The position numbers were made by a program, and so were the translations under genes. From an uncultured Dorea sp. (GTDB lineage: Bacteria > Bacillota > Clostridia > Lachnospirales > Lachnospiraceae), in the NCBI GenBank assembly GCA_947652615.1, contig CANTDX010000001.1, positions 62,001 through 126,000 on the forward strand: a DNA stretch of 64,000 bases. The letters are read 5' to 3'. The notes under the pieces are model-generated. The model did no database searches. It worked only from the letters and a program-made list of their open reading frames with translations, and was not told where the DNA came from. This document shows positions 36,505 through 44,923 of this stretch, one piece after another. How positions within the stretch are numbered: position 1 is the stretch's first letter; every line of letters starts with the position of its first letter.

Positions 36505-37182
36505 TCATATATTCTCCGTGTATCTGCATGCCGGATACCCGCTGCAGCCCCAGAATTCCCCGAACTTGCCGCTTCGTTTCTTAAGAAACTGACCGCATCT
36601 CGGACAGATCCTCGTATTCGCCTTCACCGCCGGAGATTCTAATTCCTTCCCCAGCATCTCGAACACCTTCTGGTTCATCCTGCAGTCCGCAAGCGCGCGG
36701 TGCGCCCCGTCTGCGGAAATGTGATAATGAGACGCCAGATCCACCAGCTTATAATGCGACAACTGCCAAAGGCACTGCCTTGCAAGTGTCAGCGTATCTA
36801 TGTAATCATTGGCAATGGTCTTCCCCCAATACTCTTCCGCGTCCCGCCAGATGAACTTCATATCAAACGTGTATATGTTGTGTCCCACCAGGACCATGCT
36901 GCCGATGAACTCATTGAACTTCGCCAGCGCATCCTTGAATATCGGCGCATCCTCCACCATGCTGTCGTAAATGTTGTTGACCTGGGACGCATAGAACGGA
37001 ATCGGGCATTCCGGGTTGACCAGCGTTGAGAATTCCTCTACAACCCTGCCCTTCTGCACCTTGACCGCCGAGATCTCTATGACCGCGTCGCTGTTAGAAT
37101 TCGTCCCGGTTGTCTCCAGGTCGAAGACCACATAATCCGGCGTGTATTTATCAAGCTTTCTTCCTCGTTTCTCTCCAAGCAT
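36505..37182 (-). CDS. DnaQ-type 3'-5' exonuclease with C-terminal topoisomerase zinc finger
   Basis: A 225-residue protein. Residues 15-180 are a DEDDh exonuclease (VVFDLETTGTNSNSD, VLVGHNIYTFDMKF, HRALADCRMNQ holding the catalytic acids and His). Residues 190-225 are a topoisomerase-type C4 zinc finger (RICPRCGQFLKKRSG then FWGCSGYPACRYTENI), as in topoisomerase IA tails. The pairing suggests a repair or editing nuclease that binds single-stranded DNA. The ATG at 37182 lies eight bases after AAAGGAG. Its ribosome binding site overlaps the end of the pseudogene at 37196-37455. Confidence 0.85.
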   Translation of the reverse strand: MLGEKRGRKLDKYTPDYVVFDLETTGTNSNSDAVIEISAVKVQKGRVVEEFSTLVNPECPIPFYASQVNNIYDSMVEDAPIFKDALAKFNEFIGSMVLVGHNIYTFDMKFIWRDAEEYWGKTIANDYIDTLTLARQCLWQLSHYKLVDLASHYHISADGAHRALADCRMNQKVFEMLGKELESPAVKANTRICPRCGQFLKKRSGKFGEFWGCSGYPACRYTENI

Positions 37183-37195
37183 CTTCATTTCTCCT

Positions 37196-37455
37196 TTAGT
37201 TCCATTCAATTAACTTCATAACCTTTTTTACTGCATTTAATACTTTAGCAGATAAATACACTTTCGGCAACCGTCTCTTTGAATAACACCAATCCGGATT
37301 CTCTCTTGTTTTATCTGTCAATAACCATGTAAAAAATTGCTCCCAGCTCTCATCCCCGACCCACTGTCTCCGGTAAAAATTGTAATGTTTCTTTTTACTT
37401 GAAAGTCATATTTTACTTTCTTAGTTTCAACAATGACTCTATGTGTCCCCCTCAT
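37196..37455 (-). pseudogene. Decayed P-loop ATPase gene with a large internal deletion
   Basis: The N-terminal frame from ATG 37455 reads MRGTHRVIVETKKVKYDF, then NITIFTGDSGSG, the start of a Walker A loop found in clostridial ATPases paired with DUF4869 proteins. The Lys-Thr of the loop is missing; the frame passes into MRAGSNF and stops at 37318. In another frame the DNA reads on as a plausible C-terminus (DESWEQFFTWLLTDKTREN, ending KKVMKLIEWN, stop at 37196). I infer an internal deletion that joined codon 34 to the last 55 or so codons out of frame. The gene is non-functional. Confidence 0.65.
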
Positions 37456-37462
37456 GTTCTGA

Positions 37463-37783
37463 TCACTCCTGCTTCATCGCATTCAAATATTTACTGGCTA
37501 CAGGAATTAATTCTTCCATAGAATGTGCTACTTCTCCGCCATTCTGCACTTTTATATCGAATTTCGTATCTTTTCCGAAGCTCATCATATGCCTGAGATT
37601 AATTGTCAGATCCTTCTGCTTTCCGATCTCCAATATCCATTTCGCACAATTATCCCCGCAAGTGGAAGCATTGAATATTTTATCCGATTCATTTTGCATT
37701 AACAGCAACGTCTTCACACCGCCCGATAACCGCTCCGGCGGAATCTGCCCCAGAACCGGACTACTGATACATTCTCCGCTCAA
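37463..37783 (-). pseudogene. DUF4869 protein lacking its N-terminus
   Basis: The 106-codon frame contains LGQIPPERLSGGVKTLLLM, FNASTCGDNCAKWILEIG and DLTINLRHMMSFG, which match the middle and C-terminus of DUF4869 proteins. There is no ATG and no ribosome binding site, and a stop lies two codons before the first possible start (TTG 37783), so the first third is gone. The neighbouring ATPase remnant is its usual partner. Both are damaged at their joined ends. Function of the intact pair is not known to me; a toxin-antitoxin or stress module is possible. Confidence 0.6.
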
Positions 37784-37847
37784 GACTTAATGAGTTCTTT
37801 ATTAGGAATAGAAACGCATCCATCCTCACCCTCCGAATAATATACAT

Positions 37848-37881
37848 GAAGTCCCACACCGAACATTCGATGTGGGACTTC
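37848..37881 (+). terminator. Strong hairpin with T tail downstream of PFOR
   Basis: gaagtcccaca (37848-37858) pairs perfectly with tgtgggacttc (37871-37881), loop 12 nt, and on the plus strand six Ts follow. The orientation would stop plus-strand transcripts, yet no plus-strand gene lies upstream; on the minus strand it can still act as the 3' hairpin of the PFOR message. Confidence 0.6.
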
Positions 37882-37934
37882 TTTTTATTATTTTATACAT
37901 TCGGCCGATGAAATCTGACACTCAGTACAACTAA

Positions 37935-40900
37935 TTAGTCTTCTCCATACAGAGTAACCAGTTTCTTGAGATAAGAATATCTCTCCATAGCCTCAGCCTC
38001 ATTCTTAGCGAAGAGTCTCTCAGCCTTCTCTGGATTCGCTCTCTTAAGTGCATTGTAACGAACCTCTCCGTCAAGGAATGCCTGATAATCTCCTGCCGGC
38101 TCCTTGCTGTCAAGCGAGAACTTCGCACCCTCTGCTGCCGGATTGAACCGGAAGTTATTCCAGTAACCGCACTCTACTGCCAATGCTTCCTCCGTCTGAG
38201 CCTTGCTCATACCCTTCTTGATACCATGGTTGATACATGGAGCGTAAGCAATGATCAGTGATGGTCCCGGATAAGCCTCCGCCTCAGCGATTGCCTTAAC
38301 CGTCTGGTTGAAGTCAGCACCCATAGCGATCTGCGCTACATATACATAACCGTAGCTCATAGCGATGCCCGCCAGGTCTTTCTTCTTGGTCTCTTTGCCG
38401 CCTGCCGCGAACTGTGCGGTAGCGCCTGTCTTGGTAGCCTTGGAGGACTGTCCGCCTGTGTTGGAGTAAACCTCTGTATCGAATACCATTACGTTAATGT
38501 CTTCGCCGCTTGCCAGTACATGGTCAACGCCGCCGAATCCGATATCATAAGCCCATCCGTCACCGCCGAATACCCACTGGGACTTCTTAGCGAGGAAGTC
38601 TTTGTTCTTAACGATATCCTTGCATGTATCGCAGTCGCATCCTTCTAATGCCACAACTAACTTGTCTGTAGCATCACCGTTGGTAACACCGCAGTTGAAG
38701 GTATCAAGGTATTCCTTGCATGCTGCCTTCACATCTTCAGAAGCTTCGTCTGCTGCTGCAACCGCCTCAACCTGAGCTTTTAATCTATTTCTGATCGCCT
38801 TCTGAGCTAACAACATACCATAACCAAACTCTGCGTTATCCTCGAACAAGGAGTTTGACCAAGCCGGTCCCTTTCCTTCCGGAGTTACCGTGTAAGGTGT
38901 GGACGGTGAAGAGTTACCCCAGATAGAGGAACATCCTGTTGCGTTGGCAATATACATTCTGTCGCCGAATAACTGTGTGATCAGCTTCGCATAAGGTGTC
39001 TCGCCGCATCCTGCACAAGCGCCTGAGAACTCAAGCAATGGCTGCTTGAACTGGCTTCCCTTCACAGTTTCCGGTTTGAACTTCGCAACAACCTCTGGCT
39101 TCACCGGAATCTCTCTTCCGAAATCGAATACTTCCTGAGACGCGATATTCTCTTCCATATTCTTCATAACGAGAGCCTTCTCGCCCTTCTTGCCCGGACA
39201 TACATTCGCACAAGAACCGCATCCCGTACAGTCAAGCGCTGATACAGACATAGCAAACTTCATGCCCGGCATACCGATCATATCGATTGCCTTCGTTCCC
39301 TCCGGAGCCTTAGCAAGCTCGTCCTCTGTAAGAGCGATCGGACGGATAACAGCGTGCGGACATACATAAGCACAGCGGTTACACTGGATACAGTTCTCCT
39401 CTACCCATACCGGAATATCTACCGCGATACCGCGTTTCTCGTATGCGGAGGAACCGGATGGTGTGGAACCGTCTACATACTCATTGAATGCAGATACCGG
39501 AAGTGAATTACCTTCCTGTGCATTGACCTTGGACTGAACATTCTTAACGAAGTCAACAACGTCATCTCTTCCGCCCTTAACCTCAGGTGTAAATAAGCCT
39601 TCATCCTCACAGGACTTCCAGGATTCCGGAACGGTTACCTCTACAACCTGCTTAGCGCCTGCGTCGATCGCATCGTAGTTCATCTGAACGATCTTGTCGC
39701 CCTTTCTTCCATAAGTAGCCTTAGCGGCAGCCTTCATCAGGTCGATCGCCTCTTCCTCAGGAATGATCGCTGCCAGTTTGAAGAACGCTGACTGCAGTAC
39801 GGTGTTGATACGTCCGCCAAGCCCGATCTCCTTACCGATCTTGATACCGTCGATGGTGTAGAACTTGATGTTGTGGTCTGCAATATATGCTTTCACCTGT
39901 CCAGGCAGATGCTTCTCCAACCCTTCCATATCCCATGGGCAGTTCAGAAGGAATGTACCGCCGTCAACCAACTCCTGAACCATGTTGTACTTGTCCACAT
40001 AAGATGGATTGTGGCACGCAACAAAGTTCGCCTGATGGATCAGGTATGTGGACTTAATCGCCTTCTTACCGAAACGTAAATGTGACATGGTAACACCGCC
40101 GGACTTCTTGGAATCATAGTCGAAGTACGCCTGTGCATACATATCTGTGTTGTCACCGATGATCTTGATAGAATTCTTGTTCGCTCCAACCGTACCGTCT
40201 GCTCCAAGTCCCCAGAACTTACAGTTGATCGTACCTTCCGGAGTCGTAACCAGAGCCGGTCCTGTTGCCAGAGACAGGTTCGTTACATCATCCTCGATAC
40301 CGATGGTGAATCTTGCCTTGTCAGCATTGTTAAATACTGCAACGATCTGTGCAGGAGTCGTATCCTTGGAACCTAATCCGTAACGTCCGCAGTTAACCGG
40401 AACAGCATCAAACTTGGAACCCTTCAGCGCGGAGACAACATCCAGATATAACGGCTCGCCCTGTGCTCCCGGTTCCTTTGTCCTGTCAAGAACGTTGATG
40501 TATTTTACAGTGTCAGGAATTGCATCGATCAATGCCTGTGCGCAGAATGGCCTGTAGAGACGAACCTTCACAACGCCGACCTTCTCGCCTGCTGCCATCA
40601 GGTAATCGATCGTCTCCTCGATCGTATCACAGACAGAACCCATCGCAACGATCACCTTCTCGGCATCTGCTGCGCCATAGTAATTAAACAGCTTATAGTC
40701 TGTACCGATCTTCGCATTCACCTTGTCCATGTACTCCTGTACGATTGCCGGCATAGCATCGTAGTACGGGTTACATGCTTCTCTTGCCTGGAAGAAGATA
40801 TCCGGATTCTGGGCGGAACCTCTCTGGCATGGATGATTCGGGTTCAATGCATGGTTTCTGAATGCGTCGATCGCATCCATATCTACTAATTCTTTCAGAT

Positions 40901-41468
40901 CTTCATAATCCCAAGTCTCAATCTTCTGAATCTCATGTGAAGTACGGAAGCCGTCGAAGAAATTAATGAACGGAAGCTTGCCCTTAAGCGCTGCACAGTG
41001 TGCAACCGGAGTTAAGTCCATAACCTCCTGTACGCTTGACTCACAGAGCATGGCTGCACCGGTCTGTCTGCAGGCGTATACATCTGAATGATCTCCAAAG
41101 ATTGACAGTGCATGACTGGCAAGGGCACGTGCTGATACGTGGAACACACCCGGAAGCTGCTCGCCTGCCACTTTATATAAGTTAGGAATCATAAGCAGTA
41201 AGCCCTGAGATGCTGTAAATGTCGTCGTCAAAGCTCCTGCCGCGAGAGAACCGTGTACTGCTCCTGCTGCTCCTGCCTCTGACTGCATCTCTGTTACCTG
41301 AACTGTCTGTCCAAATATGTTCTTCCTGCCTTCAGTTGCCCATTCATCTACATGCTCCGGCATAACAGATGATGGAGTGATCGGGTAAATAGCTGCGACT
41401 TCTGTATATGCATATGATGCATGAGCTGCCGCCTGATTACCATCCATGGTCTTCATTTTTCTTGCCAT
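37935..41468 (-). CDS. nifJ: Pyruvate:ferredoxin (flavodoxin) oxidoreductase
   Basis: A 1177-residue single-chain PFOR, oxidising pyruvate with CoA to acetyl-CoA, CO2 and reduced ferredoxin. Domains in order: pyrimidine-binding (AIYPITPSSVMPEHVDEWA), a gamma domain, a 2x[4Fe-4S] ferredoxin domain (CIQCNRCAYVCP and CTGCGSCANVCP near 690-760), then the thiamine-diphosphate domain (CAGCGETPYAKL, FGGDGWAYDIGFGGVDH, NTGGQSS). The full length matches clostridial PFOR. AAGGAGG precedes the ATG. It is monocistronic with a promoter at 41525-41553. Confidence 0.98.
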   Translation of the reverse strand: MARKMKTMDGNQAAAHASYAYTEVAAIYPITPSSVMPEHVDEWATEGRKNIFGQTVQVTEMQSEAGAAGAVHGSLAAGALTTTFTASQGLLLMIPNLYKVAGEQLPGVFHVSARALASHALSIFGDHSDVYACRQTGAAMLCESSVQEVMDLTPVAHCAALKGKLPFINFFDGFRTSHEIQKIETWDYEDLKELVDMDAIDAFRNHALNPNHPCQRGSAQNPDIFFQAREACNPYYDAMPAIVQEYMDKVNAKIGTDYKLFNYYGAADAEKVIVAMGSVCDTIEETIDYLMAAGEKVGVVKVRLYRPFCAQALIDAIPDTVKYINVLDRTKEPGAQGEPLYLDVVSALKGSKFDAVPVNCGRYGLGSKDTTPAQIVAVFNNADKARFTIGIEDDVTNLSLATGPALVTTPEGTINCKFWGLGADGTVGANKNSIKIIGDNTDMYAQAYFDYDSKKSGGVTMSHLRFGKKAIKSTYLIHQANFVACHNPSYVDKYNMVQELVDGGTFLLNCPWDMEGLEKHLPGQVKAYIADHNIKFYTIDGIKIGKEIGLGGRINTVLQSAFFKLAAIIPEEEAIDLMKAAAKATYGRKGDKIVQMNYDAIDAGAKQVVEVTVPESWKSCEDEGLFTPEVKGGRDDVVDFVKNVQSKVNAQEGNSLPVSAFNEYVDGSTPSGSSAYEKRGIAVDIPVWVEENCIQCNRCAYVCPHAVIRPIALTEDELAKAPEGTKAIDMIGMPGMKFAMSVSALDCTGCGSCANVCPGKKGEKALVMKNMEENIASQEVFDFGREIPVKPEVVAKFKPETVKGSQFKQPLLEFSGACAGCGETPYAKLITQLFGDRMYIANATGCSSIWGNSSPSTPYTVTPEGKGPAWSNSLFEDNAEFGYGMLLAQKAIRNRLKAQVEAVAAADEASEDVKAACKEYLDTFNCGVTNGDATDKLVVALEGCDCDTCKDIVKNKDFLAKKSQWVFGGDGWAYDIGFGGVDHVLASGEDINVMVFDTEVYSNTGGQSSKATKTGATAQFAAGGKETKKKDLAGIAMSYGYVYVAQIAMGADFNQTVKAIAEAEAYPGPSLIIAYAPCINHGIKKGMSKAQTEEALAVECGYWNNFRFNPAAEGAKFSLDSKEPAGDYQAFLDGEVRYNALKRANPEKAERLFAKNEAEAMERYSYLKKLVTLYGED

Positions 41469-41524
41469 TGTCGTTGTTCCTCCTTATAATTGTACAAATT
41501 ATGGATAATTTGACGTATGCATTT

Positions 41525-41553
41525 ATTATAGTTCACACTCTTTTAAAAGTCTA
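41525..41553 (-). promoter_or_regulatory. Promoter of the PFOR gene
   Basis: On the minus strand TAGACT (41553-41548), 17 bp, and a perfect TATAAT (41530-41525). The start would be near 41518, giving a 50-nt leader with AAGGAGG before the ATG at 41468. Confidence 0.7.
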
Positions 41554-41611
41554 GTCATTCTTGGCTTTATTTTTGTTCCTTTTTTGGTACAAATGCGAAT
41601 ACTGATTCACG

Positions 41612-42553
41612 TTAACCCAGATATACCACATCCTCCTCAGGCCTCCCGGCGGGCGCCATATCGATCAGATAGAGTACCGGCTGTTCATTTCCAAAGGAAA
41701 CGGCCTGCTCGAATTCGAATCTCGCCCGGATCTTGAACCACGCTCCCCTCTTAAACTCTATCTTCCGGTCCGACTTACACGGATACCCGTAGAAACGGAT
41801 GTCCTCAGCACAGCAGGTCATGATCTTACGCACCGGGACAAACATGTTCTCCTTCATCTCCTTGGGCCGGTATGCCTGCGCCACAAATTCGACCTCTTTG
41901 TGAAGATACAACTCCGGATGATCGTAGGCATCCACATACCAGATCCCAAAATCTATCGAATCTATAACGATCTTATCTCCCTTCACATCATACGGCAGAT
42001 CTTCTTCGGACGGCTGTATGATCTTGCCGTCCATTCCCTCGAATATCAGCTGTGCCATCGGGTTCTGCACCTTCAAAGCCCGGCGGAATCCTGAACGGTC
42101 TGTTCCTTCCGGGCAGCGATTCACTACGATCAGCTCGGATTCCGTCAACTGCTCCATCAATATATTCCTCATATTCATCAGGTACATATCGAGAGTCATT
42201 CCATTTACCGTGGAATAGACACCTTGCAGCTCCCAATTCCTGGGGTACTTGATGGACAGCAGGTCTTGAAGCTTCCACATACCGTTGTACTCGATCACGA
42301 CCTGTGCAGGACGGTAATTCTTGTCGCAGTTTTTGAAAAATGTCGGATTAAGCTGGTCGAATTCTTTGATTCTGAGCAATACCATCTCTTTTGCGTCCAG
42401 ATATTCCTGAGGGTATTCTTCTTCTCCTTCTTCGCAAAGAAGCAGGAGGGTTAAGCCCGGGGCGATCCAGTCCTGCTCCATTAAGGTGTCCTTTACAAGA
42501 GTTGTTTTGCCGCTGTCTAAAAAGCCTGTGCATATGAAAACAGGCGTTCTCAT
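41612..42553 (-). CDS. COG0523 (CobW-like) GTPase, second of a pair
   Basis: A 313-residue SIMIBI GTPase: Walker A GFLDSGKTT at residues 10-18, TELIVVNRCPEGTD as the G4-like segment, and a C-terminal OB-like region (FVPVRKIMTCCAEDIRFYGYPC, GAWFKIRARFEFEQ). It lacks the Cys-x-Cys-Cys metal motif of classical COG0523 proteins and the His-rich linker of its upstream neighbour. It is a member of the two-gene COG0523 pairs of clostridia, presumed metal trafficking partners. The metal is unknown. Confidence 0.75.
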   Translation of the reverse strand: MRTPVFICTGFLDSGKTTLVKDTLMEQDWIAPGLTLLLLCEEGEEEYPQEYLDAKEMVLLRIKEFDQLNPTFFKNCDKNYRPAQVVIEYNGMWKLQDLLSIKYPRNWELQGVYSTVNGMTLDMYLMNMRNILMEQLTESELIVVNRCPEGTDRSGFRRALKVQNPMAQLIFEGMDGKIIQPSEEDLPYDVKGDKIVIDSIDFGIWYVDAYDHPELYLHKEVEFVAQAYRPKEMKENMFVPVRKIMTCCAEDIRFYGYPCKSDRKIEFKRGAWFKIRARFEFEQAVSFGNEQPVLYLIDMAPAGRPEEDVVYLG

Positions 42554-42612
42554 GTTATCACCTTCCGTTCAAATGGATTCTGTCTGTACGGTGTCTCTTT
42601 CACTGGACGGGT

Positions 42613-42687
42613 GTTTGGAGATGCTCTCCCTCACGCGGACTGGGCAACGCTCTCGAATGTCCGCTTAGAGGGAGGGCATCTCCGAAC
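42613..42687. repeat. Long imperfect inverted repeat (75 bp) between the two GTPase genes
   Basis: The left arm starts gtttggagatgctctccctc (42613-42632) and continues gcggact; the right arm ends with ggagggcatctccgaac (42671-42687). The arms pair over about 29 positions with few mismatches, most of them G-U. The loop is about 15 nt. No T run follows in either direction, so it is not a plain terminator. Confidence 0.75.
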
Positions 42688-42775
42688 ATCCTGTACTCTG
42701 AAAATGGATTTCCGATCGTGCAGGCAGATAATTTTCACTATATATTTTTGGTTGTTCTACGTATATGCTTGGTTT

Positions 42776-43822
42776 TTATAGGTGGAATAGTTTGGTGAGT
42801 TCTTCTTCTTTGAGGTCGGTTCCGATTACGCAGATGCGTCCGGTGTAGTCGGCTTGTCCTTCGCGGACTTCGTATTCTTCTGGTACCAGGTCGAATTGTT
42901 TCCAGGCGCCGTCTTCCATCTGGATGATCCCTTTCGAGCGCAGGATCGTGCCGTAGCCATCTGTCTCGGAGAGTGCTTTTAGTAGGAAGTCTAATTCTTC
43001 TGCTGTGTATTTGTGGGCTGTCTCTTTGCCCCAGCTTGTGAAGATCTCATCTGCATGGTGATGATGATCGTGGCTGCAACAGCTTTCTTCGTGTTTGTGA
43101 TGGTGCTCATGCTCGCAGCAGCTTTCTCCGTGCTCATGGTGATGGCCGCATTCTTCTTCATGACCGTGGTGGTGTTCATGATGGTGTTCATGCCTTGTAT
43201 GGCTTTCCAGGAGGTCTTCTATTTCTGCGCCGTGCTCTAGGGCGCGGCAGATTGCTTCTTTCCCAAGCTCTTCCCATGGTGTTGAGATGATTGCGGCATC
43301 TGCATTCTCTCTGCGAAGTGTATGGACACAATCTTCGATCTTCTCGGCTGACATCATCTGCGTTCTGCTGATCACGATCGTAGACGCGTGCTTCACCTGG
43401 TCCTCGAAGAATTCTCCGAAATTCTCAAGATACAGTTTCGCTTTCTTACCGTCAACCACCGTAATCCTTCCGCTGATCTCGATGTCGGCATCCTTCTTCA
43501 CATTCTCGATCGCTCTCACGATATCGGATAATTTGCCTACACCGGATGGTTCGATGAGTACACGGTCCGGTCTGTACTCCGCCAACACCTTCTGAAGCGC
43601 CTTGCTGAAATCACCTACCAGCGTACAGCAGATACACCCTGAATTCATCTCCGTGATCTCAATCCCCGCATCCTTCAAGAATCCGCCGTCAATCCCGATC
43701 TCTCCGAATTCATTCTCGATCAGCACCAGCTTCTCTCCTGTATAGACCTGGTTGATCAACTGCTTAATAAAGGTCGTCTTGCCTGCACCTAAAAACCCTG
43801 AAATAATATCTACTTTCGTCAT
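42776..43822 (-). CDS. COG0523 GTPase metallochaperone with His-rich linker
   Basis: A 348-residue CobW/COG0523 protein. Walker A is GFLGAGKTT at residues 9-17, the metal-binding CICC is at 63-66 (GCICCTL), and ENEFGEIGIDG is the switch region. Between the GTPase and C-terminal domains (about residues 210-265) there is a run of some 30 His residues with ECGHHH, GESCC and EESCCSH repeats, a metal reservoir. The C-terminal domain is complete (ICVIGTDLKEEELTKLF). Such proteins handle zinc, cobalt or nickel. I infer zinc or nickel from the His-rich linker. The gene starts with GGCAT AGCAG context and no clear promoter; its 3' neighbour is the second GTPase. Confidence 0.88.
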   Translation of the reverse strand: MTKVDIISGFLGAGKTTFIKQLINQVYTGEKLVLIENEFGEIGIDGGFLKDAGIEITEMNSGCICCTLVGDFSKALQKVLAEYRPDRVLIEPSGVGKLSDIVRAIENVKKDADIEISGRITVVDGKKAKLYLENFGEFFEDQVKHASTIVISRTQMMSAEKIEDCVHTLRRENADAAIISTPWEELGKEAICRALEHGAEIEDLLESHTRHEHHHEHHHGHEEECGHHHEHGESCCEHEHHHKHEESCCSHDHHHHADEIFTSWGKETAHKYTAEELDFLLKALSETDGYGTILRSKGIIQMEDGAWKQFDLVPEEYEVREGQADYTGRICVIGTDLKEEELTKLFHL

Positions 43823-43884
43823 CTGCTATGCCTCTTTTCTCATATCAACTCTTTGACTATCTGCCAAACCATATATTACACATA

Positions 43885-44823
43885 TTAAAAATTATTCCAA
43901 CATCGCTCCCTCATAAAGCTTTGGATCACATCTATATGCTCCCCTTCATAAAATCTCACAAGAAGCTTCTTAAATTCCGCCACTTCCTTTTCCGGTATCA
44001 CCAGAAATCCCATTCCATGGGCAATCAAATAATGATTTGCAAAAATCACCGCCGCTCTTTTATTCCCATCAAGAAATATCTGTGTCTTCATACAATACAA
44101 ACACAACTCAATTGCTATATCAATCTCTTCCGCTTCTCGATTCACTATTCCGTCTATCTCTTCTTTTATCACCGATTCTATTGGAATCGGCGGAACATAA
44201 CGGGAGCCTCCGATTGTTACCGGCACCCCCCTAATCCTGCCGCCTTCAAAAAAGAATCCTTCATTTACCAACCTTGCAATATGACAGAGCATATAATAAT
44301 TAGATTCGCTTTGAATCACATCCCGATCAAGTATAAATTCCCAGGCATGTTTCAAATTCAAAATCTTCTGTACATCCGTTGCCGATACCCCGTTGATTTT
44401 TCCATTTTCGATAATATCCTCTGTTTGAGGAAAGGACGTTGCTACACCCTCCAGAACCGCCTGATCGTAAATATTAACCTTCATATTGATTCTGGCAAAT
44501 TCCAGATTTTCCACAATTCTTTTCGGGAGTTCTTTATCTTCATACCCCAGTGCCGCCAGATTTTTATTAATATGGCGAATATTCTTATTCAGCTCCTTCG
44601 CTTCCCTTGCATTCCGCAAAAGTAATTGATAAAGGGCATCTGAATAAACATCTACATATGTAGATATCAATTTCCCGGCAACACGATTCCGCATATAGAT
44701 ATATTGCTTATCACCCTGCTCTTTAATCTCAGGCGTTCCCTCATATGGCATAAGTTTTAAACGTGCCTGATAATCTGCTCTTTGCTGCAAAAGCTCTTGA
44801 ATATCCGAAAAATTTGGCGCCAT
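43885..44823 (-). CDS. Fic-fold protein with Gln in place of the catalytic His
   Basis: A 312-residue Fic-domain protein. The Fic motif region reads CMKTQIFLDGNKRAAV (Q at residue 248, DGNKR at 252-256), where active enzymes have HPFxDGNGR or HPFxDGNKR. The catalytic His is therefore Gln. The domain order (helical N-terminus, INGVSATDVQKILNLKHAW, PPIPIESVIKEEIDG) is like Fic family proteins of Firmicutes, some of which use phosphocholination or have no AMPylation. The ATG at 44823 has AAGGAG upstream; an earlier TTG at 44847 is out of context. The neighbours on each side are unrelated. Confidence 0.8.
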   Translation of the reverse strand: MAPNFSDIQELLQQRADYQARLKLMPYEGTPEIKEQGDKQYIYMRNRVAGKLISTYVDVYSDALYQLLLRNAREAKELNKNIRHINKNLAALGYEDKELPKRIVENLEFARINMKVNIYDQAVLEGVATSFPQTEDIIENGKINGVSATDVQKILNLKHAWEFILDRDVIQSESNYYMLCHIARLVNEGFFFEGGRIRGVPVTIGGSRYVPPIPIESVIKEEIDGIVNREAEEIDIAIELCLYCMKTQIFLDGNKRAAVIFANHYLIAHGMGFLVIPEKEVAEFKKLLVRFYEGEHIDVIQSFMRERCWNNF

Positions 44824-44923
44824 AGCCTTACAACTCCTTCTCAGCAATTCCTCTTCCTTTCACTCAATATATTAGCTTCTTTGCCCGAATATTTCAAGTA
44901 TGAAAACCTTCTGAACAATGCAC

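Noticed and set aside
42991..43191. Repetitive His/Cys-codon DNA that resembles a tandem repeat array
   Set aside because: It encodes the His-rich linker of the COG0523 protein in frame; not a CRISPR array or independent repeat.
43828..44625. A 265-codon plus-strand frame opposite the Fic-fold gene
   Set aside because: Its translation lacks any recognisable domain and is antisense to a gene with the Fic motif.
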